Of a stretch of 64,000 nucleotides of DNA, positions 26,130 to 35,119 are shown one piece after another. The notes under the pieces were generated by a model, which made no database searches, was not told the DNA's origin, and saw only the letters and a list, made by a program, of their open reading frames with translations. Numbering within the stretch: the stretch's first letter is position 1; the number at the start of each line of letters is the position of its first letter. The DNA comes from CAZSDW01 sp964605705 (GTDB lineage: Bacteria > Fidelibacterota > UBA2242): positions 1 to 64,000 of the forward strand of contig CAZSDW010000012.1 in assembly GCA_964605705.1 (NCBI GenBank), read 5' to 3'. Made by a program: the position numbers and the translations under genes.

Positions 26130-27178
26130 GACACCCTCATCAGTTTCATAACTACATCATGAATTTCCTTGGTAGAGGGAACATTCCCCCCCATCCGATT
26201 ATAAAAATGCACCGGTTTTTTTCCTTCGACCACCAAACGAATATCGTCCACCATCTGACCATTACTCATCTCAATCGCCAGAAAAAATTTGGCTGATTCC
26301 GTTAATTTAGTGACGACAGCTTTGGGAAAAGGAAACAGAGTAATCGGTCGGAGCATTCCGGCTTTGACGCCCTTGTCCCGGAGCTCATCAACGACGGTTT
26401 GGATGATTCGTGATACTATTCCATAACCTACCAGGATAATATCGGCATCCTCACAACGATACTCTTCCGCCCGCTGTTCCTGTTCTTCGACGATCTTATA
26501 TTTTTGCTGCAGTTTTTGATTATGACGTTCCAGATCATCGGGATCGAGATCGATAGAAGTTATCAAATTATCTGAAGTTTCATTATTTCCTGTAACCGTC
26601 CAGGATTTCTCGGGAATTTTCCCAATCGGCTCCGGAAATGCCACCGGTTCCATCATTTGCCCGATAAATCCATCGGTCATAATATATACTGGATTGCGGT
26701 ATTTGTCCGCCAGATCAAATGCAAGCATTCCAAAATCACACATCTCCTGGACCGAATTTGGCGCCAGGACAATTACTTTATAATTCCCATGACCGCCACC
26801 TTTGACCACCTGATTATAATCACTTTGTTCCGGCGCGATATTCCCCAGACCGGGTCCGCCGCGGACTATATCGACAATCACACAGGGCAATTCGGATCCG
26901 GCGCAATAAGAAACACCCTCCTGTTTCAGGCTGACACCCGGACCGGAGGAGGCTGTCATTACACGATCGCCTGCCGAAGCCGCGCCGTAAACCATATTGA
27001 TCGCCGCTATTTCACTTTCCGCCTGGACAAAGGTACCCCCCACCAGCGGCAAATACATTGCAGCCGCATGGGCAATCTCGCTCGCCGGCGTTATCGGATA
27101 TCCATAATACGCCCGACAACCGGCAAGGATCGCACCTTTGACAACTGCTTCATTTCCTTTTAAAAATTGCTTCGCCAT
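26126..27178 (-). CDS. 2-oxoacid:ferredoxin oxidoreductase alpha subunit (VorB/KorA-like)
   Basis: This 350-residue alpha subunit has the pyrimidine-binding domain with GCRAYYGYPITPASEI near the start, the QAESEIAAINMVYGA region (about 53-67), SSGPGVSLKQEG and RGGPGLGNIAPEQSDYNQ. The transketolase C-terminal domain follows from about residue 240. It forms the catalytic heterotetramer with the fused beta-gamma protein and the ferredoxin-like delta subunit. AGAGAGG precedes the start codon. The substrate is most likely a branched 2-oxoacid from context; 2-oxoglutarate cannot be excluded. Confidence 0.87.
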   Translation of the reverse strand: MAKQFLKGNEAVVKGAILAGCRAYYGYPITPASEIAHAAAMYLPLVGGTFVQAESEIAAINMVYGAASAGDRVMTASSGPGVSLKQEGVSYCAGSELPCVIVDIVRGGPGLGNIAPEQSDYNQVVKGGGHGNYKVIVLAPNSVQEMCDFGMLAFDLADKYRNPVYIMTDGFIGQMMEPVAFPEPIGKIPEKSWTVTGNNETSDNLITSIDLDPDDLERHNQKLQQKYKIVEEQEQRAEEYRCEDADIILVGYGIVSRIIQTVVDELRDKGVKAGMLRPITLFPFPKAVVTKLTESAKFFLAIEMSNGQMVDDIRLVVEGKKPVHFYNRMGGNVPSTKEIHDVVMKLMRVS

Positions 27179-27192
27179 AAAGTCCTCTCTAT

Positions 27193-27543
27193 TTACTGGG
27201 AATCATTGATCGATTTTAAACAATTTGTACATATAAGAAATTCGGGATTCTCGTCTGACTGAAATACTTTATATTCAGCATTGCAATGCCGACACAGGGC
27301 TGTCTCTGTCATCAGATCCCAACGCTTGAAAACGGTGATCGCTCCCGGTTCCGGACAGGCATAGAAACAGATACCACAGCCCGTACAGCCCTCACCGGTG
27401 TAGGCTGATGGATGGTACCCGTGACTGTTAAGTTTATCTGACAGATACAGCACATTAGGGGGACAGGCTTCAATACAGAGTTCACAACCCTTACACTCCT
27501 CAATATTGATTACGATATGTCCCCTGCTTTTCGATGTTGCCAT
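27193..27543 (-). CDS. Ferredoxin-like delta subunit with two 4Fe-4S motifs and a C-terminal zinc-ribbon-like pair
   Basis: This 116-residue protein carries two 4Fe-4S binding motifs, C-x2-C-x2-C-x3-CP (CKGCELCIEACP) and C-x2-C-x2-C-x3-CP (CTGCGICFYACP). It is the electron-accepting delta subunit of the oxidoreductase. A C-terminal extension adds two more C-x2-C pairs (CRHC and CTNC) about 21 residues apart, forming a zinc-ribbon or rubredoxin-like knot not found in the usual PorD/VorD. The ATG at 27543 is chosen because GGAG lies 6 bases upstream; it uses the ATGGAG of the earlier in-frame ATG. It is first in the vorD-B-AC operon, 28 bases after an aminotransferase gene. Confidence 0.85.
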   Translation of the reverse strand: MATSKSRGHIVINIEECKGCELCIEACPPNVLYLSDKLNSHGYHPSAYTGEGCTGCGICFYACPEPGAITVFKRWDLMTETALCRHCNAEYKVFQSDENPEFLICTNCLKSINDSQ

Positions 27544-27571
27544 TATTTTCTCCATCTATAAAACTGTTACT

Positions 27572-28759
27572 TTATTTGCACTGAAATTGCTTTATGGTTT
27601 TATTAAATCCATCCAGCGAACGCTTGATAATCTCTTCTGATACACATAAGGCGGCTCGAAAATGACCCGGTCGGTGAAAACCGCTCCCCGGAGATGTCAA
27701 AATCATCTGTTTCTGCAATGCTTGCACAAATGCCACATCATCCGCAATCGGTGTCCTCGGAAAGACATAGAATGTTCCCTCCGGAACGATCAGGTCATAA
27801 CCCATTTCCAGTAGAGAATTACAGAAAAGATCCCGGCGCTTTTGATATACCTTTACATCCACTTTGGCGTCAAGAACATGCCTGACAACCCGTTGCATCA
27901 ATGCCGGAGCATTGATATACCCAAGAATCCTGGTACAGAATGTCGCCGCATTAATCAGCTCACCCGCGTTATCAATTAACGGGCTAACCGCCAGGAATCC
28001 AATCCGCTCGCCCGCCAGCGACAGGTCTTTGGAAAAGGAAGTTGCCAAAACCGTATTTCGATAATATCGAAATGGTGACTGATAAGTATGTTCATCAAAA
28101 ATGATCTTCCGATAGGGTTCATCCGCCAGCAGATAGATCGGATGCCCCAGATGTTCACTTTTATGTTGGAGAAATTTGCCCAGCTCCTTCAGTATTTTTT
28201 CCGGGTACACCCGTCCGGAAGGATTGTTTGGAGAATTGATAATTATTGCTTTGGTTCTGGCAGTAATTCTCCGGTTCAGATCGTTGATGTCTGGCAGCAA
28301 ATCCTCAGTCGATTCGGAAATAATCTGAACGCCCTGATGATTATTGATATAAAAATTGTACTCCACAAAACAGGGGGCAATGACGATTACTTCATCTCCG
28401 GGATCCAGAATCGACTTCAGAAATACATTAATCGCCCCGGCTGCTCCACAGCTCATCAACACATGATCTTTTGTTATGGGTAATCCCACGTCTTTAGCGA
28501 GCATATCAGCAATGGCTTGGCGTGTCTCGGGATAGCCGGCATTCGGCATATAACCATGTACAAGGTCACCGGTCGCTTTCGATTCTTCGACCAGGATCTT
28601 ATCAAATTCCACCGGTGAGGGCAGATCAGGATTACCCAATGAAAAATCAAACACGTTTTCCACCCCGTGTTCGGCTTTCAAAGTCAGTCCGATTTCAAAC
28701 ATCCTGCGAATCCACGAAGAGTGGGTCATGCTGTTGGAGATGGTTTTCGATATGGGCAT
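27572..28759 (-). CDS. Class I/II PLP-dependent aminotransferase
   Basis: This 395-residue fold-type-I aminotransferase has the PLP lysine K244 in SFSKDLSLAGERIG, D213 and Y216 in ADEPY, and N179 in SPNNPSGR. The N-terminal FSLGNPDLPSP and HGYMPNAGYPETR are typical of the aspartate/alanine-aminotransferase-like group annotated as pyridoxal phosphate-dependent aminotransferase. It sits directly before the ferredoxin oxidoreductase operon, so it may feed that enzyme with 2-oxoacids from amino acids. The preferred amino acid is not readable. AAAAGGA precedes the ATG. Confidence 0.87.
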   Translation of the reverse strand: MPISKTISNSMTHSSWIRRMFEIGLTLKAEHGVENVFDFSLGNPDLPSPVEFDKILVEESKATGDLVHGYMPNAGYPETRQAIADMLAKDVGLPITKDHVLMSCGAAGAINVFLKSILDPGDEVIVIAPCFVEYNFYINNHQGVQIISESTEDLLPDINDLNRRITARTKAIIINSPNNPSGRVYPEKILKELGKFLQHKSEHLGHPIYLLADEPYRKIIFDEHTYQSPFRYYRNTVLATSFSKDLSLAGERIGFLAVSPLIDNAGELINAATFCTRILGYINAPALMQRVVRHVLDAKVDVKVYQKRRDLFCNSLLEMGYDLIVPEGTFYVFPRTPIADDVAFVQALQKQMILTSPGSGFHRPGHFRAALCVSEEIIKRSLDGFNKTIKQFQCK

Positions 28760-28804
28760 AAAAATCCTTTTAGGGAGTTATCGTTCTATTCTCACAAACG
28801 AGAA

Positions 28805-29161
28805 TCAGCGCAGCTCTCCGTAGGCTTCCTCTAATGACTCAAGCTCCTTTAAAACCTGGGGAAGCATTTTTAAAACCGTCGATAATCCAACAACCGGAAT
28901 CGTCAGAATCAGAGTATCGATGATTTCGTCCCGCGTGGCACCAGCCCGGATGATTTTCGGAATTATTATTTTTATCGCTTCCGGAGAGGGGCTGTTTACC
29001 TGGATCGCCAGCATGATCAATTGGCGGGTTTTTTCGTCCAGGTGAGTGCCCAGAGTGCCCATCATTTTCTGGTAGCTACGGAACACTTCTTTGCGGTTTT
29101 CCATCAAATAGGTCATTCCGTCTTTATCCAGATCATCCCATTTGAAATTATCAACAACCAT
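28805..29161 (-). CDS. Carboxymuconolactone decarboxylase / AhpD-fold protein
   Basis: This 118-residue helical protein matches the carboxymuconolactone decarboxylase fold, with DEKTRQLIMLAIQVNSPSPEAIKIIIPKIIRAGATRDEIID. The CxxC redox pair of AhpD is absent (NSPS in its place), so thiol peroxidase-like chemistry is unlikely. The ATG at 29161 is chosen over 29185 because GAGG lies five bases before it. It lies between ilvE and an aminotransferase gene and is probably co-transcribed. Its function is unknown. Confidence 0.72.
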   Translation of the reverse strand: MVVDNFKWDDLDKDGMTYLMENRKEVFRSYQKMMGTLGTHLDEKTRQLIMLAIQVNSPSPEAIKIIIPKIIRAGATRDEIIDTLILTIPVVGLSTVLKMLPQVLKELESLEEAYGELR

Positions 29162-29178
29162 TGTGACCTCACTAAATC

Positions 29179-29196
29179 TCTGCATCCGGATGCAGA
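29179..29196. promoter_or_regulatory. Perfect 18-bp palindrome upstream of the CMD-fold gene
   Basis: TCTGCATCCGGATGCAGA is a perfect palindrome without a loop in the 44-bp space between the ilvE stop and the start of the carboxymuconolactone-decarboxylase-fold gene. Such symmetry is typical of operators for dimeric regulators rather than of terminators. No regulator is adjacent, so the binding protein is unknown. Confidence 0.5.
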
Positions 29197-29205
29197 ATCA
29201 ATCTG

Positions 29206-30234
29206 TTATTTTACCTCTTCCAGCCAGCCGCGGGTATCTTCCACATCACCGACCTGCAACCCCGTCAGATGCGTGTACAACTTTGTCGTGATCGGACCCG
29301 GCTGTTTACCGTCAGCGTAAAACTTGTACATTTTTCCATTGTATCCCATGCAGCCGATCGGCGTCACGACAGCCGCAGTTCCACAGGCGCCCGCTTCAAG
29401 AAAATTTTTGATTTCATCGACTGAAACCTGGCGTTCCTCAACTGTGTATCCAAAATCTTCGCGGGCGACTGTCATTACCGAGCGACGGGTAATACTGTTC
29501 AGAATCGATTCTGATTTTGGCGTCGCAATGACATCATCTTTAAATACAAAAAAGACATTAGAAGCACCGGTCTCCTCAAAATATTTATGCCGGACCGAAT
29601 CGAGATAGACAACTTCGCTAAAACCTTCATCCTTGGCTATTTTCAAGGGCAGCAGCGAAGCAGAATAATTACCACCGGCTTTTGCCTGACCGACCCCCAG
29701 GGCAGCCGCCCGATCAAAATGGGTTTCCACTTTCAGGCTGATTGGCTTAAAGCCCGTTTTAAAATAGGGTCCCACCGGTGTTACAAAAATGACAAACAGG
29801 TATTCATTTGCCGGTTTGACACCAAGATTCTCACCAACGCCCAGCATAAACGGGCGGACATACATCGAGGCTCCGGTACCGAAGGGCGGTATAAATTCTT
29901 CATTTGCCAGAAGCGCTTCTTTCACAGCATAAAGGAAAAACTCCTCCGGTATATCGGGCATCATTAACCGCCGGGCAGAATCGTTCATTCGACGGGCATT
30001 TTCCCGAGGACGAAACAACCAGATGCGACCATCCCGCGATCGCTGAGCTTTCAATCCTTCAAAAATTTCCTGACCATAATGCAGGCACACTGCACCTTCA
30101 TCAATCACCAGCTTGTTTTCAGTAACAAGTTCGCCCTTATCCCAGGCACCATCTTTCCAGTGTGCATGAAACCGGTAAGGGATATATTTGTAACTGAAAT
30201 CCAGCTTGCTCCAGTCTGTGGTTTTCGGGTCCAT
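29206..30234 (-). CDS. ilvE: Branched-chain amino acid aminotransferase
   Basis: This 342-residue fold-type-IV PLP enzyme is a BCAT of the longer type. The PLP lysine is K185 in VGQAKAGGNYSAS. Family signatures LHYGQEIFEGLKAQR, NARRMNDSARRL, YVRPF, FEETGASNVFFV and GTAAVVTPIG are present. It exchanges amino groups between valine, leucine, isoleucine and 2-oxoglutarate. Its position at the head of a minus-strand series ending in a Vor-type oxidoreductase suggests a joint path between branched-chain amino acids and branched acyl-CoA. AAAGGA lies upstream of the ATG. Confidence 0.94.
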   Translation of the reverse strand: MDPKTTDWSKLDFSYKYIPYRFHAHWKDGAWDKGELVTENKLVIDEGAVCLHYGQEIFEGLKAQRSRDGRIWLFRPRENARRMNDSARRLMMPDIPEEFFLYAVKEALLANEEFIPPFGTGASMYVRPFMLGVGENLGVKPANEYLFVIFVTPVGPYFKTGFKPISLKVETHFDRAAALGVGQAKAGGNYSASLLPLKIAKDEGFSEVVYLDSVRHKYFEETGASNVFFVFKDDVIATPKSESILNSITRRSVMTVAREDFGYTVEERQVSVDEIKNFLEAGACGTAAVVTPIGCMGYNGKMYKFYADGKQPGPITTKLYTHLTGLQVGDVEDTRGWLEEVK

Positions 30235-30746
30235 GGGAATCCTTTCGAGTTTTTTACGTATCGGAACTTCTCACCGGAGTTTCTGTTATTTTTAATGATC
30301 GTTCCGGATTGTCTGGATTCGGATTTTCAAATCTCATGCCACCCTGAGCAAAGTCACCGCTATCCGACGATAAGAATCAATAATCGAAACCTTCTATATT
30401 TCATAAAATGCCAGATCATTTCAACTTTTGAGAAAAACTATCTGCCGCTCCTGATTCCTGTAGTAGAACTCTTTCCTAATTCTGAAAATACATGAATTTC
30501 GCTTTTCTGGAATTAAGAATCCCAACATTTCTCCTTTCTATTGCTTTACTATTATGAATGCTTATCATCAGGATTCAGCTTGAAATATCGAGCTCGGTTT
30601 CTCCTCATACATGATTATTGGCTAATTCTTTTAAAGAAAACGTTCCTCCGAATGTTTTTTCAATCAACAAAAAATTGGTAGAGAAATTGCAGTAATGCTT
30701 GACGCTTTATCATAACACTGAACTTTCAAACCTTCAAGGAGGAGTT
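30235..30746. other. Divergent intergenic region between ilvE and the serine operon
   Basis: This stretch of about 510 bp has no convincing gene. It must hold promoters for both directions. GCCACCCTGAGCAAAGTC near 30338-30356 looks like a decayed copy of the dispersed repeat CATCCTGAGCGAAGTC. A TTGACG at about 30699 could be a -35 for the plus-strand operon, but no good -10 follows. I see no tRNA, riboswitch or T-box structure that I could support by eye. Confidence 0.4.
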
Positions 30747-31814
30747 ATGCATAAAAAATTATTCATTCCGGGACCAGTTGACGTTCGACCGGAGATATTA
30801 GAAGCCATGGGCACTCCCATGATCGGACATCGAACTAAGGATGCTTCAGCGCTTGGGGAGAGTATCTGCAATCAGATCCAAAAAGTTTTCTACACCAAGA
30901 ATCCTATTATTCTTTCAACAACCTCCGGGTCCGGATTGATGGAGGGATCAATTCGGTCACTGACCACCAAACGCGCCGTTGTCTTTTCAGTCGGGGCATT
31001 CGGAAACCGCTGGGCAAAAATGGCACAGTCTAACAATATTCCCGTAGATAAGGTTGAAGCAGTCTGGGGACAACCAACTCTGCCGGAAATTGTGGATGAA
31101 TATCTCGCGACCGGAAAATATGATGTTTTTACGATCACCCATAATGAGACATCCACGGGAATCATGAATCCTGTCGAACAGATCGCCGAAGTTCGTAAAA
31201 AGTATCCCGATGTCCTCTGGCTGGTGGATGCCGTCTCCTCGGCTGTCGGCGCAAAGATCGAAGTTGATAAACTGGGCATCGATGTCTGCATCACCAGTAC
31301 CCAAAAAGCCTTGGGACTTCCCCCGGGTTTAGCCGTCTGTACCCTCAGTCAGAATGCCATCGATCAGGGACGGAAAGTTGAGTTTCGCGGAACTTACCTT
31401 GACATTATAGATATTTACGACTACATGCAGAAAAAATCCTACCAGTACCCCTCAACGCCGTCCCTGGCTCACTACTTTGCACTGGATAAACAGCTCGATT
31501 TCATCCTGAATGTCGAAGGTCTTGAAAACCGCTTTGCCCGTCATCTGGAAATGGCAAAAGTCACCCGCGCCTGGGCAAATAAGCACTTTGAACAATTCGC
31601 CGCCAGAGGTTATGAATCCAATACACTGACAACGATCAAGAATACTCGCGGAATTTCGATCGCCGACTTAAATAAACGGATTGGCGAAAAAGGCTATATG
31701 ATTTCCAACGGATATGGCGACCTGAAAGAGAAAACCTTCCGCATCGCACATATGGCAGATCGCACAATGGAAGAGCTGCAGGATTTACTTGACCTGCTGG
31801 ATACGGAAATTTAA
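30747..31814 (+). CDS. Class V aminotransferase, probable phosphoserine / serine-glyoxylate aminotransferase
   Basis: This 355-residue class V PLP enzyme has LFIPGPVDVRPEI at the start, MIGHRTKD, STTSGSGLMEGSIR, and PLP lysine K187 in STQKALGLPPG. It resembles serine-pyruvate/alanine-glyoxylate aminotransferases. Some archaea and Thermotoga-like bacteria use this type, not classical SerC, to make phosphoserine. The next gene is serA, so a role as phosphoserine aminotransferase is the best guess. The start is set by AAGGAGGAG immediately upstream of the ATG at 30747; earlier in-frame codons lack a site. Confidence 0.85.
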   Translation: MHKKLFIPGPVDVRPEILEAMGTPMIGHRTKDASALGESICNQIQKVFYTKNPIILSTTSGSGLMEGSIRSLTTKRAVVFSVGAFGNRWAKMAQSNNIPVDKVEAVWGQPTLPEIVDEYLATGKYDVFTITHNETSTGIMNPVEQIAEVRKKYPDVLWLVDAVSSAVGAKIEVDKLGIDVCITSTQKALGLPPGLAVCTLSQNAIDQGRKVEFRGTYLDIIDIYDYMQKKSYQYPSTPSLAHYFALDKQLDFILNVEGLENRFARHLEMAKVTRAWANKHFEQFAARGYESNTLTTIKNTRGISIADLNKRIGEKGYMISNGYGDLKEKTFRIAHMADRTMEELQDLLDLLDTEI

Positions 31815-31897
31815 GAATTACGAAGCATTTAGACATTGATGATAAGAAAAAAACTTCGTGTCTTTATTTCTTAGTAGTTTAAAATGAGGAGAGGAAA

Positions 31898-32791
31898 ATG
31901 AAGATATTAATCACTGATGGAATCAGTCCCCACGGACAAGCCCTTCTTAAAGAGAATAATATCGAGTTTGATATAAAGTATTACGAACACGATGAACTGC
32001 TGAAGGTCATTCCGGAATATGATGGAATTCTGGTGCGTTCAGCGACCAAAGTACCCAAGGATGTCATTGATGCCGGAAAGAATTTAAAATTAATCGCCCG
32101 CGGCGGCACCGGCATCGACAATATCGATCATCAGTATGCCGCTTCAAAAGGCATCCCGGTGCTGAATACACCGGGCGCGAACTCCGCATCGGTCACCGAA
32201 TTGGTCTTTGCCCACTTTTTCGCCATGGCGCGCTATATTCCTCAGTCAATAGTTTCCATGCGCGCCGGACAGTGGAATAAAAAAGCCTATCGTGGTGTCG
32301 AGCTTGCGGGGAAAATCCTGGGCATTATCGGTTTTGGCAGAATCGGGCAACTCACGGCAAAAATGGCGCTGGCAATTGGCATGAAGGTTCTGGCATACGA
32401 CATCACTGAGATCAAAACCGATCTGGATGTCACCATCAGCTCTTTTGAAGATTTGCTCAAACAGTCAGATTTTATTACCCTGCATATCCCAAAATCCAAA
32501 GAACCGGTGATTACTGCGAAAGAGTTCGCATTGATGAAAGACGGCGTTTTTATTGTGAATACTGCCCGCGGTGGCGTTATCGATGAGAATGATCTATTGA
32601 AGGCACTGGATTCCGGGAAAGTCGCCGGTGCGGGCATCGATGCATTTTTAAACGAACCGACGCCTAACCAGACTCTGGTCAGCCATCCGAAAGTATCGGT
32701 CACACCGCACATCGGCGCCAGTACAAAGGAAGCCCAGGATCGCGTCGGGATTCAGATCGCGGAAAAAATTATCGCCGAATTTAAAAAGTAG
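31898..32791 (+). CDS. serA: D-3-phosphoglycerate dehydrogenase, short form
   Basis: This 297-residue D-2-hydroxyacid dehydrogenase has the NAD motif GKILGIIGFGRIGQLTAKMA, the arginine in NTARGGVIDE, the glutamate in GAGIDAFLNEP and the catalytic histidine in TPHIGASTKEA. It stops after the catalytic core and lacks ASB and ACT domains, so serine feedback through ACT is not expected. It makes 3-phosphohydroxypyruvate for serine synthesis. AATGAGGAGAGG is the ribosome site. It lies between the class V aminotransferase and a DUF1015 gene in one operon. Confidence 0.88.
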   Translation: MKILITDGISPHGQALLKENNIEFDIKYYEHDELLKVIPEYDGILVRSATKVPKDVIDAGKNLKLIARGGTGIDNIDHQYAASKGIPVLNTPGANSASVTELVFAHFFAMARYIPQSIVSMRAGQWNKKAYRGVELAGKILGIIGFGRIGQLTAKMALAIGMKVLAYDITEIKTDLDVTISSFEDLLKQSDFITLHIPKSKEPVITAKEFALMKDGVFIVNTARGGVIDENDLLKALDSGKVAGAGIDAFLNEPTPNQTLVSHPKVSVTPHIGASTKEAQDRVGIQIAEKIIAEFKK

Positions 32792-32808
32792 AGAACCGGA
32801 GCCAGCTA

Positions 32809-34056
32809 ATGGTCAAAATCAAAGGATTAAGGGGAATTCGACCAAGTCGCGAGCTTGCCCAAAAAATCGCTTCGCGCCCATACGATGTATTGAATTCCGA
32901 AGAAGCCCGGATTGAGGCTGAAGGCAACCCCTACTCCTTTCTGCATGTTGTCAAATCCGAGATCGACCTGCCCGAAAATGTCAATCATTACGATGAAAAA
33001 ATCTATCTAAAAGCTTCAGAAAACCTGCAAAGCATGCTTAAAAAGGGCTGGCTAATTCAGGACAGCTCCGATTGTATTTACATCTATCGCCAGATAATGG
33101 ATAACCATGTACAGTATGGCTTGGTGGTTGATGCATCGATTGACGATTATCTCAATGGCAGAATTCGGATTCACGAACTGACCCGGGAAGTCAAAGAAAA
33201 AGACCGGATCAATCATGTCAAATACACCAATGCCAATACCGGTCCGGTTTTTCTGACTTATCCTGCGGTCGATGCAATCGATGAAATCGTCGATGATATC
33301 AGCAAACACAATGCAGAATACGATTTTACATCCAACGATGGTATTCGACATACTGTCTGGATCATCAAAGAACCTAAATTAATTCAGGCGCTGATTGATC
33401 AATTTGACCAGCTGCCCTGCAGTTACGTGGCTGATGGACATCATCGGTCCAAATCTGCCGCCATGGTGGGTGAAATGCGGCGAAAAGAAAATCCTGATCA
33501 TTCCGGTGATGAAGAATACAACTGGTTCCTTGCGGTTCTTTTCCCTCACAATCAGCTGAAAATCCTCGATTACAACCGCGTTGTCAAGGATCTGAACGGT
33601 TTGAGCCCCCAGGAATTCATTGATAAAATCAGTGCGAAATTCGATATCTTCCAAGTCTGTTGTTCCGGAACCGCGAAACCAAAATCGGTCAACATGTTCG
33701 GTATGTACCTCAAGAATCAGTGGTATGTACTCAAAGCCAAATCCGGCATTTTTGATCCCCGCGATCCGGTGGACAGCCTGGATGTATCGATCCTGACCAA
33801 AAATATCCTGAGCCCGGTTCTGGGAATCGGTGATATTCGGAAGGACGAACGGATTGATTTTATCGGTGGTATTCGCGGACTCAACGAACTGCAAAAGCGG
33901 GTCGATTCCGGCGAAATGGCTGTGGCTTTTGCGCTCTACCCGGTATCAGTAAAGCAGCTGATGGCAATCGCCGATGCCGGGCAGATTATGCCGCCGAAAA
34001 CCACATGGTTCGAGCCTAAACTGCGCAGCGGATTGGTGATTCACTCCCTGGACTGA
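32809..34056 (+). CDS. DUF1015 (PF06245) family protein, ParB-like motif
   Basis: This 415-residue protein is a full-length DUF1015 member: IKGLRGIRPSRELAQKIASRPYDV at the start, ANTGPVFLTYP, and YVADGHHRSKSA with D209-G-H-H-R213. The DGHHR core resembles the ParB/SerK/SbnI nucleotide-binding motif in which related proteins phosphorylate free serine. It begins 17 bases after serA and shares its operon, an association also seen, as I recall, in other anaerobes. Its role is unproven; a serine/phosphoserine-handling enzyme that replaces or regulates SerB is a reasonable inference. No serB is in the window. Confidence 0.82.
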   Translation: MVKIKGLRGIRPSRELAQKIASRPYDVLNSEEARIEAEGNPYSFLHVVKSEIDLPENVNHYDEKIYLKASENLQSMLKKGWLIQDSSDCIYIYRQIMDNHVQYGLVVDASIDDYLNGRIRIHELTREVKEKDRINHVKYTNANTGPVFLTYPAVDAIDEIVDDISKHNAEYDFTSNDGIRHTVWIIKEPKLIQALIDQFDQLPCSYVADGHHRSKSAAMVGEMRRKENPDHSGDEEYNWFLAVLFPHNQLKILDYNRVVKDLNGLSPQEFIDKISAKFDIFQVCCSGTAKPKSVNMFGMYLKNQWYVLKAKSGIFDPRDPVDSLDVSILTKNILSPVLGIGDIRKDERIDFIGGIRGLNELQKRVDSGEMAVAFALYPVSVKQLMAIADAGQIMPPKTTWFEPKLRSGLVIHSLD

Positions 34057-34084
34057 TCTTCAAGAGTGGGTAAAAATAAATGAC

Positions 34085-34110
34085 GGGCACGTTTTGGCGT
34101 GCCCTTTTTT
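34085..34110 (+). terminator. Rho-independent terminator of the serine operon
   Basis: GGGCACG (34085-34091) and CGTGCCC (34098-34104) form a perfect 7-pair stem with a TTTTGG loop, followed directly by six T residues. It lies 28 bases after the DUF1015 stop and ends the aminotransferase-serA-DUF1015 transcript. Confidence 0.93.
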
Positions 34111-34222
34111 ACACGTTGAAAGTCACATTGAAAGTTCGGGTGTCGCCATCAATTTAAAAAAACGAATTGCTTGTAATCCGGCGTTTATCTGGTAAATTAT
34201 TTCGAAATTACGGAGTCCTATT

Positions 34223-35119
34223 ATGCGAAAATCCTGGATAAACACCTTTCAAATCATCAGCATCCTGCTCCTGCTATTACTGATCATTAGCACCTTTATT
34301 CCCCAGGTCAATGAATTTGCATCTGGTGAATATCCGGGCGCTGCCAACAGGCTGGTAAAATTTCTCCACCTGGATCGCTTTTATAATTCTCCAATCAATA
34401 TCGCCCTTTGGGGATTATTATCCCTGATTATGATCGGCAGTGTCCTGTATAAAGGAATCCGCTCACCCATCCAGAAAATCATCCATCTGATCCTTGCATT
34501 AATTTTTATTGTCATTGTCATTGAAAAAAGCACTAATCAGCGTTTTATTATTACAATTAAAGAAGATCAGGAAGTCCAGTTTTCCGATTATACAGGCGAT
34601 ACATCAGAAAAACATGACATCCATTTGAAATTACTCCGTTTCGAAATTCAACATCATCCGGACCAGCGCACACCGAAAGCCTTTATCAGTCACCTGTTGA
34701 TTAATGATCAGGACACCGTCCAGCTGGCTGTCAACAAACCTTTTGCCATCGGACATTACCGCTTGTATCAGAGCGCTTACGATCAGGATGTTATTTTTAA
34801 TTTAAATATTAATGGGACGGAACATCCGGTCAGTTTTGGCGATACCGTATTTGTGGACAGCAGCGAATTCATTTTCGAAGGATACAGCCATCAGCGACGG
34901 GTCTTTGACCTGAAAATTGATGGCAAATACTATCATACCGGCATGCAGCAGACCCGGCGGATTGGGAAAAATAGCGTCATTATCGTACCCGGCGGAACCT
35001 GTTATACCAGCATTATCGACGTTGCCGAAGTCCGCTGGACGAAACTCCTGCTGATTTTATCGCTCTTGTATATTGTGGGATTATTTATTGCCTTCTGGCG
35101 TCGCCGACCCGCCAAATAA
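34223..35119 (+). CDS. resB: Cytochrome c biogenesis protein ResB (Ccs1), short form
   Basis: This 298-residue membrane protein has the ResB layout: a first helix (about 9-29) followed by a short periplasmic part, two helices (about 61-77 and 84-101), a long periplasmic beta-rich domain (about 105-270) and a final helix (about 272-292). In System II (Ccs) cytochrome c assembly, ResB works with ResC/CcsA to move and attach haem. GGAG lies eight bases before the ATG. Its usual partner gene ccsA is not next to it but 24 kb downstream on the same strand at 59267. Its 3' end overlaps the convergent HAD gene by 39 bases. Confidence 0.75.
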   Translation: MRKSWINTFQIISILLLLLLIISTFIPQVNEFASGEYPGAANRLVKFLHLDRFYNSPINIALWGLLSLIMIGSVLYKGIRSPIQKIIHLILALIFIVIVIEKSTNQRFIITIKEDQEVQFSDYTGDTSEKHDIHLKLLRFEIQHHPDQRTPKAFISHLLINDQDTVQLAVNKPFAIGHYRLYQSAYDQDVIFNLNINGTEHPVSFGDTVFVDSSEFIFEGYSHQRRVFDLKIDGKYYHTGMQQTRRIGKNSVIIVPGGTCYTSIIDVAEVRWTKLLLILSLLYIVGLFIAFWRRRPAK

